A stretch of 64,000 bases of DNA from Mucilaginibacter sp. SJ (GCF_028993635.1 NZ_CP118631.1:6572001-6636000); one strand, 5' to 3'. Counted from the stretch's first letter, positions 1 through 8,948 are shown. Notes: generated from the letters alone by a model not told the origin. A program made the numbers and translations.

Positions 1-1089
1 AAAGAATATGAAGAACAGATTTTAGGCGCCGAAGAAAAGATCCTGGCGCTTGAAACACAATTATATAATGACCTGCTGTATTCACTGGCCGAATATATTA
101 AGCCAATCCAGTTGAATGCCCAACTGATAGCCCGTTTGGATGTGCTGCTCAACTTTGCAACCATCTCCATTAAAAACTACTACGTTAAGCCCGAAATTAA
201 TGAAAGTAAGGTACTTGACATTAAGGGCGGTCGCCACCCTGTTATTGAAAAGAACCTGCCAATAGGCGAGGAGTACATCACCAACAGCGTTTATCTCGAT
301 TCAGAAACCCAGCAGATCATCATTATTACCGGCCCTAATATGGCGGGTAAGTCGGCTTTATTAAGGCAAACAGGCTTGATAGTACTGATGGCCCAAATGG
401 GCTGTTTTGTGCCGGCTAAAGCTGCGTCAATAGGCCTGGTTGATAAGATCTTTACAAGGGTAGGAGCTTCGGATAACCTTTCATCCGGAGAATCAACCTT
501 TATGGTGGAGATGAATGAAACGGCAAGCATCCTCAATAATCTGAGCGACAGAAGCCTGATCCTGTTGGATGAGATCGGTCGCGGAACATCAACGTATGAT
601 GGTATTTCGATTGCCTGGTCCATTGCCGAATACCTGCATAACCATCCAACAGCGAGGGCTAAAACCCTGTTTGCTACACATTATCATGAGCTTAACGAGC
701 TGAGCAACTCATTTAACCGGGTTAAAAATTTTAACGTATCGGTAAAAGAAGTAGGCCAGCAGATCATCTTTTTACGTAAGCTGGTACCGGGTGGCAGCGA
801 ACACAGCTTCGGGATCCACGTAGCTAAACTGGCCGGGATGCCCTCAAAAGTGCTAAGCCGTGCCAACGAGATCCTAAAGAAGCTGGAAAACGAACGTACC
901 GGCGGCGAACATATTAAAGAGAGTATCCGCAAGGTGCAGAAACAAGCTGTACAAATGCAGATGTTTTCGATAGATGACCCTGTACTGGTAAAGATCCGTG
1001 ATACGTTGAATAACCTTGATGTAAATACTTTGACCCCGGTTGAGGCACTTATGAAACTGGATGAGATCCAAAGGGTGGTGAAGAGTTGA
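1..1089 (+). CDS. mutS: DNA mismatch repair protein MutS, C-terminal part
   Basis: MutS recognises mispairs and recruits MutL; this is its core and ATPase end. The frame is open from the first base of the window, so the 5' part lies outside and 362 residues are visible. The clamp/lever region comes first, then the ABC-type ATPase: Walker A GPNMAGKS (bases about 333-356), the signature SSGEST, Walker B LILLDEIGRGTSTYDG and the switch histidine in ATHYHEL. The tail holds the helix-turn-helix dimerisation segment and a short C-terminal extension. The first in-frame initiator inside the window (TTG at 112) is not the real start, because family-typical sequence continues upstream of it. The family assignment is certain; only the truncation limits it. 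Confidence 0.97.
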   Translation, partial: KEYEEQILGAEEKILALETQLYNDLLYSLAEYIKPIQLNAQLIARLDVLLNFATISIKNYYVKPEINESKVLDIKGGRHPVIEKNLPIGEEYITNSVYLDSETQQIIIITGPNMAGKSALLRQTGLIVLMAQMGCFVPAKAASIGLVDKIFTRVGASDNLSSGESTFMVEMNETASILNNLSDRSLILLDEIGRGTSTYDGISIAWSIAEYLHNHPTARAKTLFATHYHELNELSNSFNRVKNFNVSVKEVGQQIIFLRKLVPGGSEHSFGIHVAKLAGMPSKVLSRANEILKKLENERTGGEHIKESIRKVQKQAVQMQMFSIDDPVLVKIRDTLNNLDVNTLTPVEALMKLDEIQRVVKS

Positions 1090-1091
1090 TT

Positions 1092-1131
1092 TGTAAGACG
1101 GCGAGTCCGGACATCGGACTTACCGACTCTA
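1092..1131. repeat. Small intergenic dyad after mutS
   Basis: A 6-bp stem AGTCCG/CGGACT with a 5-base loop sits inside a wider imperfect dyad (GTAAG ... CTTAC) just after the mutS stop. No T-tract follows, so it is a poor intrinsic terminator. It may be a short intergenic repeat or an RNA hairpin. Confidence 0.35.
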
Positions 1132-1195
1132 CCCCATGTTAATATGTTAAAAACATCTGTATCTTCTCAATAAAGTTTAAAGTTAATTTTACTTT

Positions 1196-1762
1196 ATGAG
1201 CATATATCTGCGCCGTAGTTTTTATTTGTTTTTATTTTTCCTTTCCCCTTTTATATTAAGCTCATGTCATTCGCGCAAGGCCGCTATGCGCGGCCAGCCG
1301 GGTGAAGTGGTTAACCCTTCGCCTGATATCGCCTCAAAATACTCCGAAATTATGGGGGTAGACAGGGGGGAGATCCAAAACGGCCGTCTTTATGCTTTCA
1401 TTGATCAATGGATGGGAACGCCCTATAGATTTGGCGGGCTTGATAAAGATGGTATTGATTGCTCCGGCTTGGCATTTCTGCTGGAACAACAGGTTTATGG
1501 CATCACCATTCCCCGCATGACCAGCAAGCAGATCTCCGTCATCAAACGAAAATATGAAGATGAGCTAAAGGAAGGCGACCTGGTATTTTTTGATTTCGAT
1601 GGCAAGCAGTTTAGCCATGTTGGTGTTTACCTGCAAAATGGATATGTTGTGCATGCCAGCTCGCGCCGTGGAGTGATCATCGTAAAACTACACGATCCCT
1701 CGCTGTACAAATACTTTTCAAGGGCCGGTTCTATTGAAAATGTACCTACGAGCATGAATTAA
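1196..1762 (+). CDS. NlpC/P60 family peptidoglycan hydrolase, lipoprotein
   Basis: Predicted periplasmic or outer-membrane-anchored cell-wall endopeptidase of family C40, which cuts D-Glu-diaminopimelate or related cross-link peptide bonds (family knowledge). The N-terminus is a lipoprotein signal with lipobox LSSC, lipidated Cys24. The C40 domain covers about residues 60-175 and shows the full catalytic set: Cys89 in DGIDCSG, His141 in FSHVGVY and His153 in YVVHASS. At 188 residues it resembles the Spr/MepS-like enzymes of Bacteroidota. It lies alone about 106 bases after mutS, with its own upstream gap. The ATG at 1196 is chosen because it gives an intact signal peptide directly. Confidence 0.9.
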   Translation: MSIYLRRSFYLFLFFLSPFILSSCHSRKAAMRGQPGEVVNPSPDIASKYSEIMGVDRGEIQNGRLYAFIDQWMGTPYRFGGLDKDGIDCSGLAFLLEQQVYGITIPRMTSKQISVIKRKYEDELKEGDLVFFDFDGKQFSHVGVYLQNGYVVHASSRRGVIIVKLHDPSLYKYFSRAGSIENVPTSMN

Positions 1763-1883
1763 GTAACACAAATTTTTGAAGGATTTTTGCGAATTACACC
1801 AATATCAAGCTGAAATCGCCTTCGTGTAATTCGTTAAAATTTGAGCTAATTTGTGCATTTATTTTCAATAATTTTGCACCATC

Positions 1884-2012
1884 ATGGCCGACAAAAAAAA
1901 CGATTACTCTTTCTGGACTAAGTACAAGCGTTTTGCAGGCACCGAGATTATGCTTTATGTGATCATGGTGCTTGGCATTATCCTCGGTATCGTAATATTT
2001 AGTTACCTTTAA
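1884..2012 (+). CDS. Small single-span membrane protein (42 aa)
   Basis: A 42-codon frame with a charged, aromatic N-terminus (MADKKNDYSFWTKYKRF) followed by one long hydrophobic helix rich in I, L, V and M, ending FSYL. That is the layout of a small inner-membrane protein. Its last 14 bases overlap the 3' end of the convergent DUF3857 gene. No function is recognised. Coding is inferred from the clean amphipathic-to-hydrophobic layout and the start spacing after an A/T-rich leader; chance cannot be excluded at this length. Confidence 0.55.
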   Translation: MADKKNDYSFWTKYKRFAGTEIMLYVIMVLGIILGIVIFSYL

Positions 2013-3909
2013 CTAAGGTAACGTTGTCATTATCCACATCAGCAATTGACTGATAAAAGTCGACCAGTTCCTGATAGGTATCCTTGTTGTAAGTGCCATC
2101 AATAAGTTGCAGCTTGCGGCTGTATACCAGCTTATCTCCATTTACCGTTGCGCTTGATTCAAACTTTCCGAAAGGTTTTTCAATACTTACTTTTTTGGGG
2201 CGCATATCAACCTTATATCCTGCAGGTAGGGTATAGGTAATTTCATCTTCATTGGTGTAACCCCTGTTAATGTAAACATCGTTACGGCGGTTGCGCACCT
2301 CGCGCAGCACAGTGCTTATCCTATTAACCGGATTGGCCAGAAATACAATTTTTCCATCGGTTACTGATCCATAGTCACGTGCGGAGATCTTCAGGTTTTC
2401 GGTTGTATAGGGTCGGTCGTTTTTAAACTGTTTCAGGTCGGCGCTTTCAATATTCAGGTTATTAATGGGGTATATTCTTTTGAGATCTTTTATTTGCTCC
2501 GTTTTTGATTCGTAGATCACATGCTCGCGATCGTCGTAATCGGCCCCTTTGAAATTGGTTATTATTGATCCTGTAAGTTCGCCCTCCGGAGATATTGAAA
2601 GGTTAGCCTGACGTTGCTCCAAATTAGCTTGTGACGTGTATTTAGGTGTATGAATCAATTTACCTCCTTCCGGTGTACAGGCTAAAACAATACGGTCATC
2701 GGTAAAGTCGCCTAAAAAGCCGAAAGGATAGTTTTGATTGGTACATTCTAAAAAGGTAGTATCACTTTTAAAAGGCAGGCATAAAATAACATGATTGCCC
2801 TGATCCATGCTTGCAAAATCAGGAAGCATTCCTACTTTAGCACTTCCCGATTCAACTACGCAATAATATGAATCAATATCAACTGCTTTAAACAATGCCT
2901 GGGTATAGTTAACCAAAGCCTTACAATCCCCATAGTTTTGCTCGTCCACATCTGATGCGGGGAAGGGTTGAAATCCGCCAATGCCAATCGAAATATTGAT
3001 GTAATGCGTTTTGCCCTGCATATATTCATAGATTTTACGGGCTTTTTGCTTAGGATCGGAAACATCACTGGTAAGCTCTTTCATACGGGCAACAGTTTGT
3101 GGCGATAACTGCTGCCTGCCTATATTAAGCTTATTATATTGCCATAATCCAAGCTCACGCCAGTTGGTAAACGAACCGTTTATACCGCCATAGCTGAAAT
3201 TTTCGGGGGCAATTTTAACGTAGACTAAGTTTGCGGTGCGAAGTGGGCTGTAAGGTTCATATCTGACAGCTTTTAAATTGCTCACCTGCCATTTATATGT
3301 TTTTAATCCGTCTTTATTGGTGCCAATAACCATCTTTGATGGAACGTTTACCTCTTTATACCTGATTTTAAAATCGGGCTTACAGATAAATGTGTATGAA
3401 CTTTTTTCGACGGCTACACCGGTTGACGGATTTGGCTCCCAATCTTTAAACACCAGTGTTTGTTTCGATTTTACATCATATTCGTAGCTTACAGTATAGG
3501 GATAGTCGGTTGTCATTGGACGATAGTGTTTGATTTTAACATCGCTAAAGAGGCTGAAACCATCATGTTCGCTAACATCATCAAAATCACTTTCGCTAAA
3601 TTTGCTAACCGGCTTTCCGTATTGGTTGTAAATGATCCCCTTAACATCTTTTATAACACGGTTTTTGCTGTGCCAGATGCTGATCTCCCCATCATCATCT
3701 CCGTTTTTATTTAGAACTGTAACAGCCATCTTTACATGTAGCCAGGTATTGTCAAGGTCTTTTACCTCGGTGGTTATCTCTTCATTTCGCACAACGGAGC
3801 TGGCATAAGGCAAAAGGTCTTTTGAAATGAGTGATACGTCATAGTTTTCCTGTGCTTTTACACAGGTTACCGCCGAAAATATAAAAAGGATAGTAAAAAA
3901 TGCTTTCAT
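1999..3909 (-). CDS. DUF3857 and transglutaminase-like domain secreted protein
   Basis: Secreted 636-residue protein with a signal peptide (cleavage near AQENYD). An N-terminal DUF3857 beta domain covers about residues 50-215. A transglutaminase/protease-like domain follows, with the putative nucleophile in NYGDCKAL (about residue 330) and a conserved His in GNHVILCL (about 374). The third position reads FLECT, with Glu where Asp is common. A C-terminal beta domain (DUF2569/DUF3858-like) follows. The substrate is unknown. The start codon overlaps the stop of the upstream paralogue by one base (TAATG), so the two are almost certainly co-translated. Hydrolase, transglutaminase or non-catalytic scaffold roles are all possible. 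Confidence 0.85.
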   Translation of the reverse strand: MKAFFTILFIFSAVTCVKAQENYDVSLISKDLLPYASSVVRNEEITTEVKDLDNTWLHVKMAVTVLNKNGDDDGEISIWHSKNRVIKDVKGIIYNQYGKPVSKFSESDFDDVSEHDGFSLFSDVKIKHYRPMTTDYPYTVSYEYDVKSKQTLVFKDWEPNPSTGVAVEKSSYTFICKPDFKIRYKEVNVPSKMVIGTNKDGLKTYKWQVSNLKAVRYEPYSPLRTANLVYVKIAPENFSYGGINGSFTNWRELGLWQYNKLNIGRQQLSPQTVARMKELTSDVSDPKQKARKIYEYMQGKTHYINISIGIGGFQPFPASDVDEQNYGDCKALVNYTQALFKAVDIDSYYCVVESGSAKVGMLPDFASMDQGNHVILCLPFKSDTTFLECTNQNYPFGFLGDFTDDRIVLACTPEGGKLIHTPKYTSQANLEQRQANLSISPEGELTGSIITNFKGADYDDREHVIYESKTEQIKDLKRIYPINNLNIESADLKQFKNDRPYTTENLKISARDYGSVTDGKIVFLANPVNRISTVLREVRNRRNDVYINRGYTNEDEITYTLPAGYKVDMRPKKVSIEKPFGKFESSATVNGDKLVYSRKLQLIDGTYNKDTYQELVDFYQSIADVDNDNVTLVKGN

Positions 3910-5879
3910 TATTTTTTCTTGAAGATCATGTCTCCTTTTTCGGTTAGGATGATCTTGTTAAAAAATTCCTTCAGGTAGGGGTATTCGGCCGAATCGTAAA
4001 CTGATTTATTGAGCTGCGTTATATTTGAAAAAGTGAAGGTATTGTCTTGTGTTTCAAAGGTTGTAGCAAACATGCCGCCTTTGTTGGGCAATGAATAGGT
4101 AACTACCTGCGGAGGTGCTTCAACAATATACTGCTGGGGCAGGTGCATTACTAATATCAGCCTCTTATCTGATGCAAAAGCCCAGTCAACAGGATAATCA
4201 CGTTCGGCCAGTTTAAACGGATTGGTGGTGCGCTTTTCCCAAAGGAAGGGATTGAACGCTAATTTATCATGATTAAGGTTATCAAATGCGTCAATTTCAA
4301 CCTCAAATTTTTCCCTTAACGGGTTGTCGAGACTGTCGAGGTTTGTAATTTCGTAATTCAATACCTTGAGTTTGGGCTGTTTCTCATCAAAATCCTCAAC
4401 ATACTCATCGATAGTATTGAATTTTTTGATGGCTTTGCGTTTTTCAAAAGCATCATAACCCTTGTAATAATTCACAATGGTACCTTTAAGCTTACCATTA
4501 TCAAGCAAAGTAAGGTCGAGCGTACGGGTAGTGGCAGCTTTTTGCTGTGAAGTTAGCTCAACCCAGTACGATGGCTTATTGAGATTGATTACCCTGCCGC
4601 GGTCATTAATGCACTTGAGCGGCAGAAGCCCGAACGAAAGCAATGGATCGGTAGCATCCAGAAGGTAAGTTTTTTCGCCAATAGTTAGCCGGGCAATTAC
4701 ATAATTAAAATCGGTTAATACCGGATAAAGCGTATTAACCATTCCATGTTCGCGGGTTGAAAGTAAAACCGCTTCGGCATTTAAGCCAGCTGCGCTCAAT
4801 GCGGTAACCAGCGTTAAGTTGATATCGGCAATACTGCCGGTGTGAGTATCAAGGGCTTTCTTAATACCTTCGTTACTTTCTATGCCGATATAATCGTTCC
4901 ATTTTAACTGTTTTTGTACCCAATTGTAGATGGTTTCAGCTTTATCCAGATCATCCGTTTTACCCGCAATAACAGGGGCTATGCGTTCTTTAAGCAAGCT
5001 GGTCCGTTTTAACTGGGAGCCAAATCCGTCTGATATTTTTAACTGGCGGTCAACGTCACTCCATTCCTTGCTTATAACACTTTTAACGTTGGTATAAGGG
5101 TTTGTCCATTCAACCAGTTCGAAAAATATAGCCGACAGGAAATTTTTTCGCGCTGTCATGTAATCTTCTTCAACAAAGGCCGGGATATCTTTCATGGCAT
5201 AAGTAATGTGCGAGCAATCGGCTTTAGAGCCTCCGGATGAGAAGCATTCGCGTTCAACTTCCGAAGTGCTTTTAGTGAGTTTCAGTGCTCCGCGCAATGA
5301 AGCGTTAAAGTTCCAAAAGCCCGGGATATGTACTTCATATTGAGAGTATACTTTAGGAACATCATCCTGGAAATTCCATCCATGAAATAAATCCCAATAC
5401 GGCGATACAACCTCGTATTTATATTCAATGACACAGCCTGGGCGTAAGGCAGGTAGTACAAATTTTACTGTACTGCCATACTTATAATCTTTTACGGTAT
5501 AAACTTTTTTGGTGTCCAGTTCGGCCTGTTGAATTATGCCGTTATCATCTTTGTAATAAGTTGTTCCGCTAATGTTTTGAACTTCTTCATAACTATTATC
5601 GCCGTTATGGATGGGAATTGCAATAGTACCTTTGTTAAGGCCTTCTTTACTGAAGATCTTTATTTTGGCATGATAGGTAAATACCATTCTTATATGGTCG
5701 CTGACTTCGTCAATCCTGGTTTTGCCAAATTCGTTTAGAAAAACGGCGTTGGCCTGCGGATCTTTATCATATTTAACCATATCAATTTCCGGTCCTTCCA
5801 TACCGGTTTCAAAGTCCTGGGCCGACGCAAGGTGTGATAAGCCAATGAAAATCAAAAGAATAAGAAGAAATCTGTTCAT
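3909..5879 (-). CDS. DUF3857 and degenerate transglutaminase-like secreted protein
   Basis: Secreted 656-residue paralogue of the downstream gene, with signal peptide MNRFLLILLIFIGLSHLASA. It has DUF3857 and then a transglutaminase-like fold. The positions expected to hold the catalytic residues are changed: GSIADIN has Ala where the nucleophilic Cys would stand, and DFNYVIARL has Tyr where His would stand. The Asp region YLLDATDP is intact. It is therefore probably not an active thiol enzyme. It is first in a two-gene transcript, with a 1-base stop/start overlap to the Cys-containing partner. A complex or pseudoenzyme-enzyme pairing is inference. Confidence 0.84.
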   Translation of the reverse strand: MNRFLLILLIFIGLSHLASAQDFETGMEGPEIDMVKYDKDPQANAVFLNEFGKTRIDEVSDHIRMVFTYHAKIKIFSKEGLNKGTIAIPIHNGDNSYEEVQNISGTTYYKDDNGIIQQAELDTKKVYTVKDYKYGSTVKFVLPALRPGCVIEYKYEVVSPYWDLFHGWNFQDDVPKVYSQYEVHIPGFWNFNASLRGALKLTKSTSEVERECFSSGGSKADCSHITYAMKDIPAFVEEDYMTARKNFLSAIFFELVEWTNPYTNVKSVISKEWSDVDRQLKISDGFGSQLKRTSLLKERIAPVIAGKTDDLDKAETIYNWVQKQLKWNDYIGIESNEGIKKALDTHTGSIADINLTLVTALSAAGLNAEAVLLSTREHGMVNTLYPVLTDFNYVIARLTIGEKTYLLDATDPLLSFGLLPLKCINDRGRVINLNKPSYWVELTSQQKAATTRTLDLTLLDNGKLKGTIVNYYKGYDAFEKRKAIKKFNTIDEYVEDFDEKQPKLKVLNYEITNLDSLDNPLREKFEVEIDAFDNLNHDKLAFNPFLWEKRTTNPFKLAERDYPVDWAFASDKRLILVMHLPQQYIVEAPPQVVTYSLPNKGGMFATTFETQDNTFTFSNITQLNKSVYDSAEYPYLKEFFNKIILTEKGDMIFKKK

Positions 5880-6004
5880 ACAAATTGTGATAATTAGGGA
5901 TAATCAAATTAAATAATAAATTGGTATATTAAATAAATTAAAAAATTTATTCTGCTAATTAATTTTAGGACATTTGCGACCTTTGCATCTCTGAACACTT
6001 ACAA

Positions 6005-7030
6005 ATGAAATTAAATTTAAAACGCCCCCTGGCTTTCTTTGATCTTGAAACAACAGGTACCAATATCGGTGCCGACCGTATAGTTGAAATATCTGTTATC
6101 AAGCTTAACCCTGGTGGCAGCGAGGAAGTGAAAACGTGGCGTGTTCACCCGGGCATTCCTATCCCTCTCGAGTCATCACTGGTGCATGGCATTTATGATG
6201 AGCATATACTGAACGAAAAGCAATTTAAAGAACTTGGCCAGGATATTGCCGATTTTATTGCCGATAGTGATTTGGCCGGATATAACTCAAATAAGTTCGA
6301 CATCCCGATGCTCATGGAAGAGTTTTTACGCGCCGGGGTATCATTTAGTTTAGATGAGCGCCATTTTGTTGATGTGCAAAATATATTCCACCAAATGGAA
6401 CAGCGTACCTTAAAGGCTGCTTACCAGTTTTACTGTAATAAAGTAATTGAAAATGCACATTCGGCCGAGGCTGATACCCGCGCCACCATGGAGGTTTTAC
6501 TGGCGCAGATTGAGCGTTATGAAAACGTAGAATGGGAGGATAAAAAAGGTAATAAAATAATCCCTGTTGTTGGCGATGTTGAAGCGCTGCACGCGTTTAC
6601 CAACCTAAGTAAACCGGTTGATTTTGCCGGCCGTATGGTTTACAATGAACAGGGTGAGGAGTTGATCAACTTTGGCAAACATAAAGGCAAGCGTGTTGAA
6701 GACGTGTTGAACGCCGAGCCAAGTTATTACTCATGGATGATGCAGGGTGATTTTCCGCTTTATACCAAGCGTAAGCTTGAAGAGATTTATACGCGCTGGA
6801 ACGCCAAAAAAGCAGCAGAACGTCAAGCCAATAAAGCTGCCCAGTCAAAGCCGGCAGATCAACAGCTTGCTGCTCCTAAACCTGAGTATCAAAAAAAAGA
6901 ATATACCAAGCCTGACCATACTAAAAACCAGCAGTATCAAAACAAACCTTTTAAAAAGAAGGATGAACCGGCCCAACCGGTTAATGATGATATGTTGGCC
7001 CAGTTAGCCCTGAAGTTTAAAAAGGGATAA
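6005..7030 (+). CDS. DnaQ-like 3'-5' exonuclease with DUF3820-like tail domain
   Basis: A DEDDh 3'-5' exonuclease of the DNA polymerase III epsilon/RNase T type. Exo I is DLETTG near residue 18, Exo II is in GYNSNKFDIPML near 98, and Exo III is HSAEADTRAT near 158. A second small domain at about 210-260 (LINFGKHKGKRVEDV ... YYSWMMQGDF) matches the DUF3820 pattern seen in exonucleases of this phylum. The last 70 residues are low-complexity, rich in K, Q and P. The cellular role may be DNA repair or RNA processing; it is not embedded in a replication operon here. Confidence 0.88.
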   Translation: MKLNLKRPLAFFDLETTGTNIGADRIVEISVIKLNPGGSEEVKTWRVHPGIPIPLESSLVHGIYDEHILNEKQFKELGQDIADFIADSDLAGYNSNKFDIPMLMEEFLRAGVSFSLDERHFVDVQNIFHQMEQRTLKAAYQFYCNKVIENAHSAEADTRATMEVLLAQIERYENVEWEDKKGNKIIPVVGDVEALHAFTNLSKPVDFAGRMVYNEQGEELINFGKHKGKRVEDVLNAEPSYYSWMMQGDFPLYTKRKLEEIYTRWNAKKAAERQANKAAQSKPADQQLAAPKPEYQKKEYTKPDHTKNQQYQNKPFKKKDEPAQPVNDDMLAQLALKFKKG

Positions 7031-7083
7031 ATATTCTGAATCAGAATTTTCAGAATTAAAAGATTTTCAGAATTCTTATACTG

Positions 7084-7117
7084 AAAACCCTTGCAGTTAT
7101 TTATGCGAGGGTTTTTT
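7084..7117 (+). terminator. Intrinsic terminator after the exonuclease gene
   Basis: An 11-bp stem (AAAACCCTTGC / GCGAGGGTTTT, one G-U type pair) with a 10-base loop is followed by a run of Ts. It lies 54 bases after the exonuclease stop and has the standard geometry of a rho-independent terminator. Confidence 0.85.
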
Positions 7118-7159
7118 GTTGATAATAATTTGAAACTTAAGCTTCATGGATTCGTTCAG

Positions 7160-7222
7160 CTTTAACCTTTAACCTTTAACCTTTAACCTTTAACCTTTAA
7201 CCTTTAACCTTTAACCTTTAAA
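7160..7222. repeat. Heptanucleotide tandem repeat (TTTAACC)x8 plus a partial copy
   Basis: Eight perfect TTTAACC units run from 7161 to 7216, and a ninth partial unit ends at 7222. The array covers the stop codon and the last codons of queG (read on the minus strand as AAAGGTT units). Seven bases is not a multiple of three, but a TAA occurs in each reading phase of the array within about 21 bases. Changing the copy number would therefore alter only the tail and would not allow read-through. Confidence 0.97.
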
Positions 7223-8142
7223 AAGTCGATATTTCGTTTCAACCCGCTGAATTTTGTACGCTTAACGGCCGAGTTTTTGAATACTTTTTGAAAAATATCC
7301 TGGGTAATGTCCTGCCAGTCGGCAGTTTTTAGGTGCAGCAAATCTGGGTGGGGGATAAAGGCCGGTTCGGTATTCAACGCCGAGAAGCGGTTCCAGGGGC
7401 AAACATCCTGGCAAACGTCACAGCCAAACATCCAGTTATCCATTTTACCTTTAAACTCCTGCGGAATTTCATTTTTAAGCTCGATGGTTAAATAGGAGAT
7501 GCAGCGGCTGCCATCAACCACATATGGGCCAACTATGGCATCGGTAGGGCAGGCGTCGATACAATTGGTGCAGGTGCCGCAATGATCGGCTGTGGGGGCT
7601 ATATCGTATTCCAGTTCAAGGTCAATGATCAGTTCGGCCAGGAAAAAGAACGAGCCGGCTTTTTTGTTGAGCAGGTTGCTGTTTTTGCCAATCCAGCCCA
7701 TTCCTGCTTTACGTGCCCATGCCTTATCAAGTACCGGGGCCGAATCAACAAACGCACGGCCGCCTACTTCACCAATTTTTTCATTAATGATTTGTAGTAA
7801 TAGCCTCAGCTTATCTTTAATCACCGTGTGGTAGTCAATTCCATAAGCGTATTTAGAGATTTTGGGCGATAGCGGATCATCCTGTTGCTGATCGGTATAG
7901 TAATTTATACCAAGTGATATAACCGACTTTGCACCATCGACAAGGAGACGCGGGTCAAGGCGTTTATCAAAGTGGTTCTCCATGTACGCCATTTCGCCAT
8001 GCATGTTTTTATTAAGCCAGGCTTCAAGGTGGGGGGCTTCGTCTTCCAAAAAATCAGCCCTGGCAATGCCGCAAAACAAAAAGCCAAGCTTTTGTGCCTC
8101 GTTTTTAATGAGTTGACTATATGTGGTTTTGTTTTGCTGCAT
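7204..8142 (-). CDS. queG: tRNA epoxyqueuosine(34) reductase QueG
   Basis: Catalyses the last step of queuosine synthesis, reducing epoxyqueuosine to queuosine at position 34 of tRNAs with a cobalamin cofactor and two [4Fe-4S] clusters. The 312-residue protein has the family N-terminal domain and the central segment SKYAYGIDYHTVIKDKL and VDSAPVLDKAWA. Eight cluster cysteines lie in CGTCTNCIDACP and CDVCQDVCPW. Length and order are typical. The C-terminus (LKVKG) is encoded in the heptanucleotide array. The start at 8142 gives the expected N-terminus. Confidence 0.95.
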   Translation of the reverse strand: MQQNKTTYSQLIKNEAQKLGFLFCGIARADFLEDEAPHLEAWLNKNMHGEMAYMENHFDKRLDPRLLVDGAKSVISLGINYYTDQQQDDPLSPKISKYAYGIDYHTVIKDKLRLLLQIINEKIGEVGGRAFVDSAPVLDKAWARKAGMGWIGKNSNLLNKKAGSFFFLAELIIDLELEYDIAPTADHCGTCTNCIDACPTDAIVGPYVVDGSRCISYLTIELKNEIPQEFKGKMDNWMFGCDVCQDVCPWNRFSALNTEPAFIPHPDLLHLKTADWQDITQDIFQKVFKNSAVKRTKFSGLKRNIDFLKVKG

Positions 8143-8322
8143 TTGTGCAAAGATAGTGTAAAATTGAAATTGCTATGTGCCTGGTAATATTCTTCAATAC
8201 TTTTTATCAAACTTGATGTACTTGCACCGGGACATTATTCGTTATTATTATTTACGCTGTTTGCTATAAATTGACTATTGGTGCAGTTTTTGTATCTGAT
8301 TAAAAAAACAGGGATTTATAGC

Positions 8323-8691
8323 ATGCTTGAGCATATAAGATACTTGCCCCCGCATGTGTTAGGAATGCATGCGGTTGGCCATGTTACTATTGGCGATTAT
8401 GAAAAGGCATTACGGCCATTGCTTGAGCAGCAGGTGAAACAAACCGGGCGGATAAACTTTTTATTGATACTGGAAACTAAAATTAAAAACTTTACAGCGG
8501 GTGCCTGGTGCGGCAACATCGGACTTGGTCTTAAGTATTTTACCCGTTGGAACAAAGTTGCCGTAGTGACCGATCAGGACGGGGTACGTGAGTTTAGCCA
8601 CCTGTTTAAATATATTTTGCCGGGCAAGTTTGCAGGTTACAAACTTGAGGAATTGGACGAGGCTTTAAGATGGGTAACAGGAATTAAATAA
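8323..8691 (+). CDS. SpoIIAA-like (STAS-fold) protein
   Basis: About 122 residues beginning MLEHIRYLPPHVLGMHAVG, with the fold pattern of the SpoIIAA-like family (PF11964, formerly DUF3478): an N-terminal strand with GHVT, a central ILLILETK-type strand, DxxxGLKYFTRWNKVAVVTD and the C-terminal helix. Function is unknown in most bacteria. A longer frame begins at a TTG at 8278, but the 15 extra residues do not resemble the family, so the ATG at 8323 is preferred. It is separated from the next small gene by 9 bases, which suggests a shared transcript. Confidence 0.8.
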   Translation: MLEHIRYLPPHVLGMHAVGHVTIGDYEKALRPLLEQQVKQTGRINFLLILETKIKNFTAGAWCGNIGLGLKYFTRWNKVAVVTDQDGVREFSHLFKYILPGKFAGYKLEELDEALRWVTGIK

Positions 8692-8700
8692 ATAACCATT

Positions 8701-8889
8701 ATGGAAACAATACATAAACCAGCAGTTGTGAATAATGATGATTCAGACCTGCACAATGATGAGTTGGGTGAAAATACCGGTGATGATACCATAATAGCCG
8801 AAATGGTTCACTTAAAGGCCGATGAAAAAGACATCGGTAGTATGCCATCATCAAACAAAGGACAAGGGCCGGCGGGGGAGGATTTGTAG
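8701..8889 (+). CDS. Small acidic hypothetical protein (62 aa)
   Basis: A 62-residue acidic, probably disordered protein, rich in D, E, N and G, with no hydrophobic segment and no known domain. It begins 9 bases after the SpoIIAA-like gene and is followed by a strong terminator, so it is probably the second gene of a two-gene unit. No function is recognised. Confidence 0.55.
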   Translation: METIHKPAVVNNDDSDLHNDELGENTGDDTIIAEMVHLKADEKDIGSMPSSNKGQGPAGEDL

Positions 8890-8948
8890 ACCCAGGCTCC
8901 TAAAGGGGAGCCGTTGATCAGCAAATCGTGTTTCAATATATTGATAAC

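Noticed and set aside
5952..5984. Promoter upstream of the exonuclease gene (GACCTTTG box)
   Set aside because: The -7 box deviates at the conserved TA and the -33 element is not clear; too weak to list.
7160..7222. Tandem TTTAACC array as a CRISPR or replication iteron
   Set aside because: Units are 7 bases with no spacers, and the array overlaps a stop codon; neither arrangement fits.
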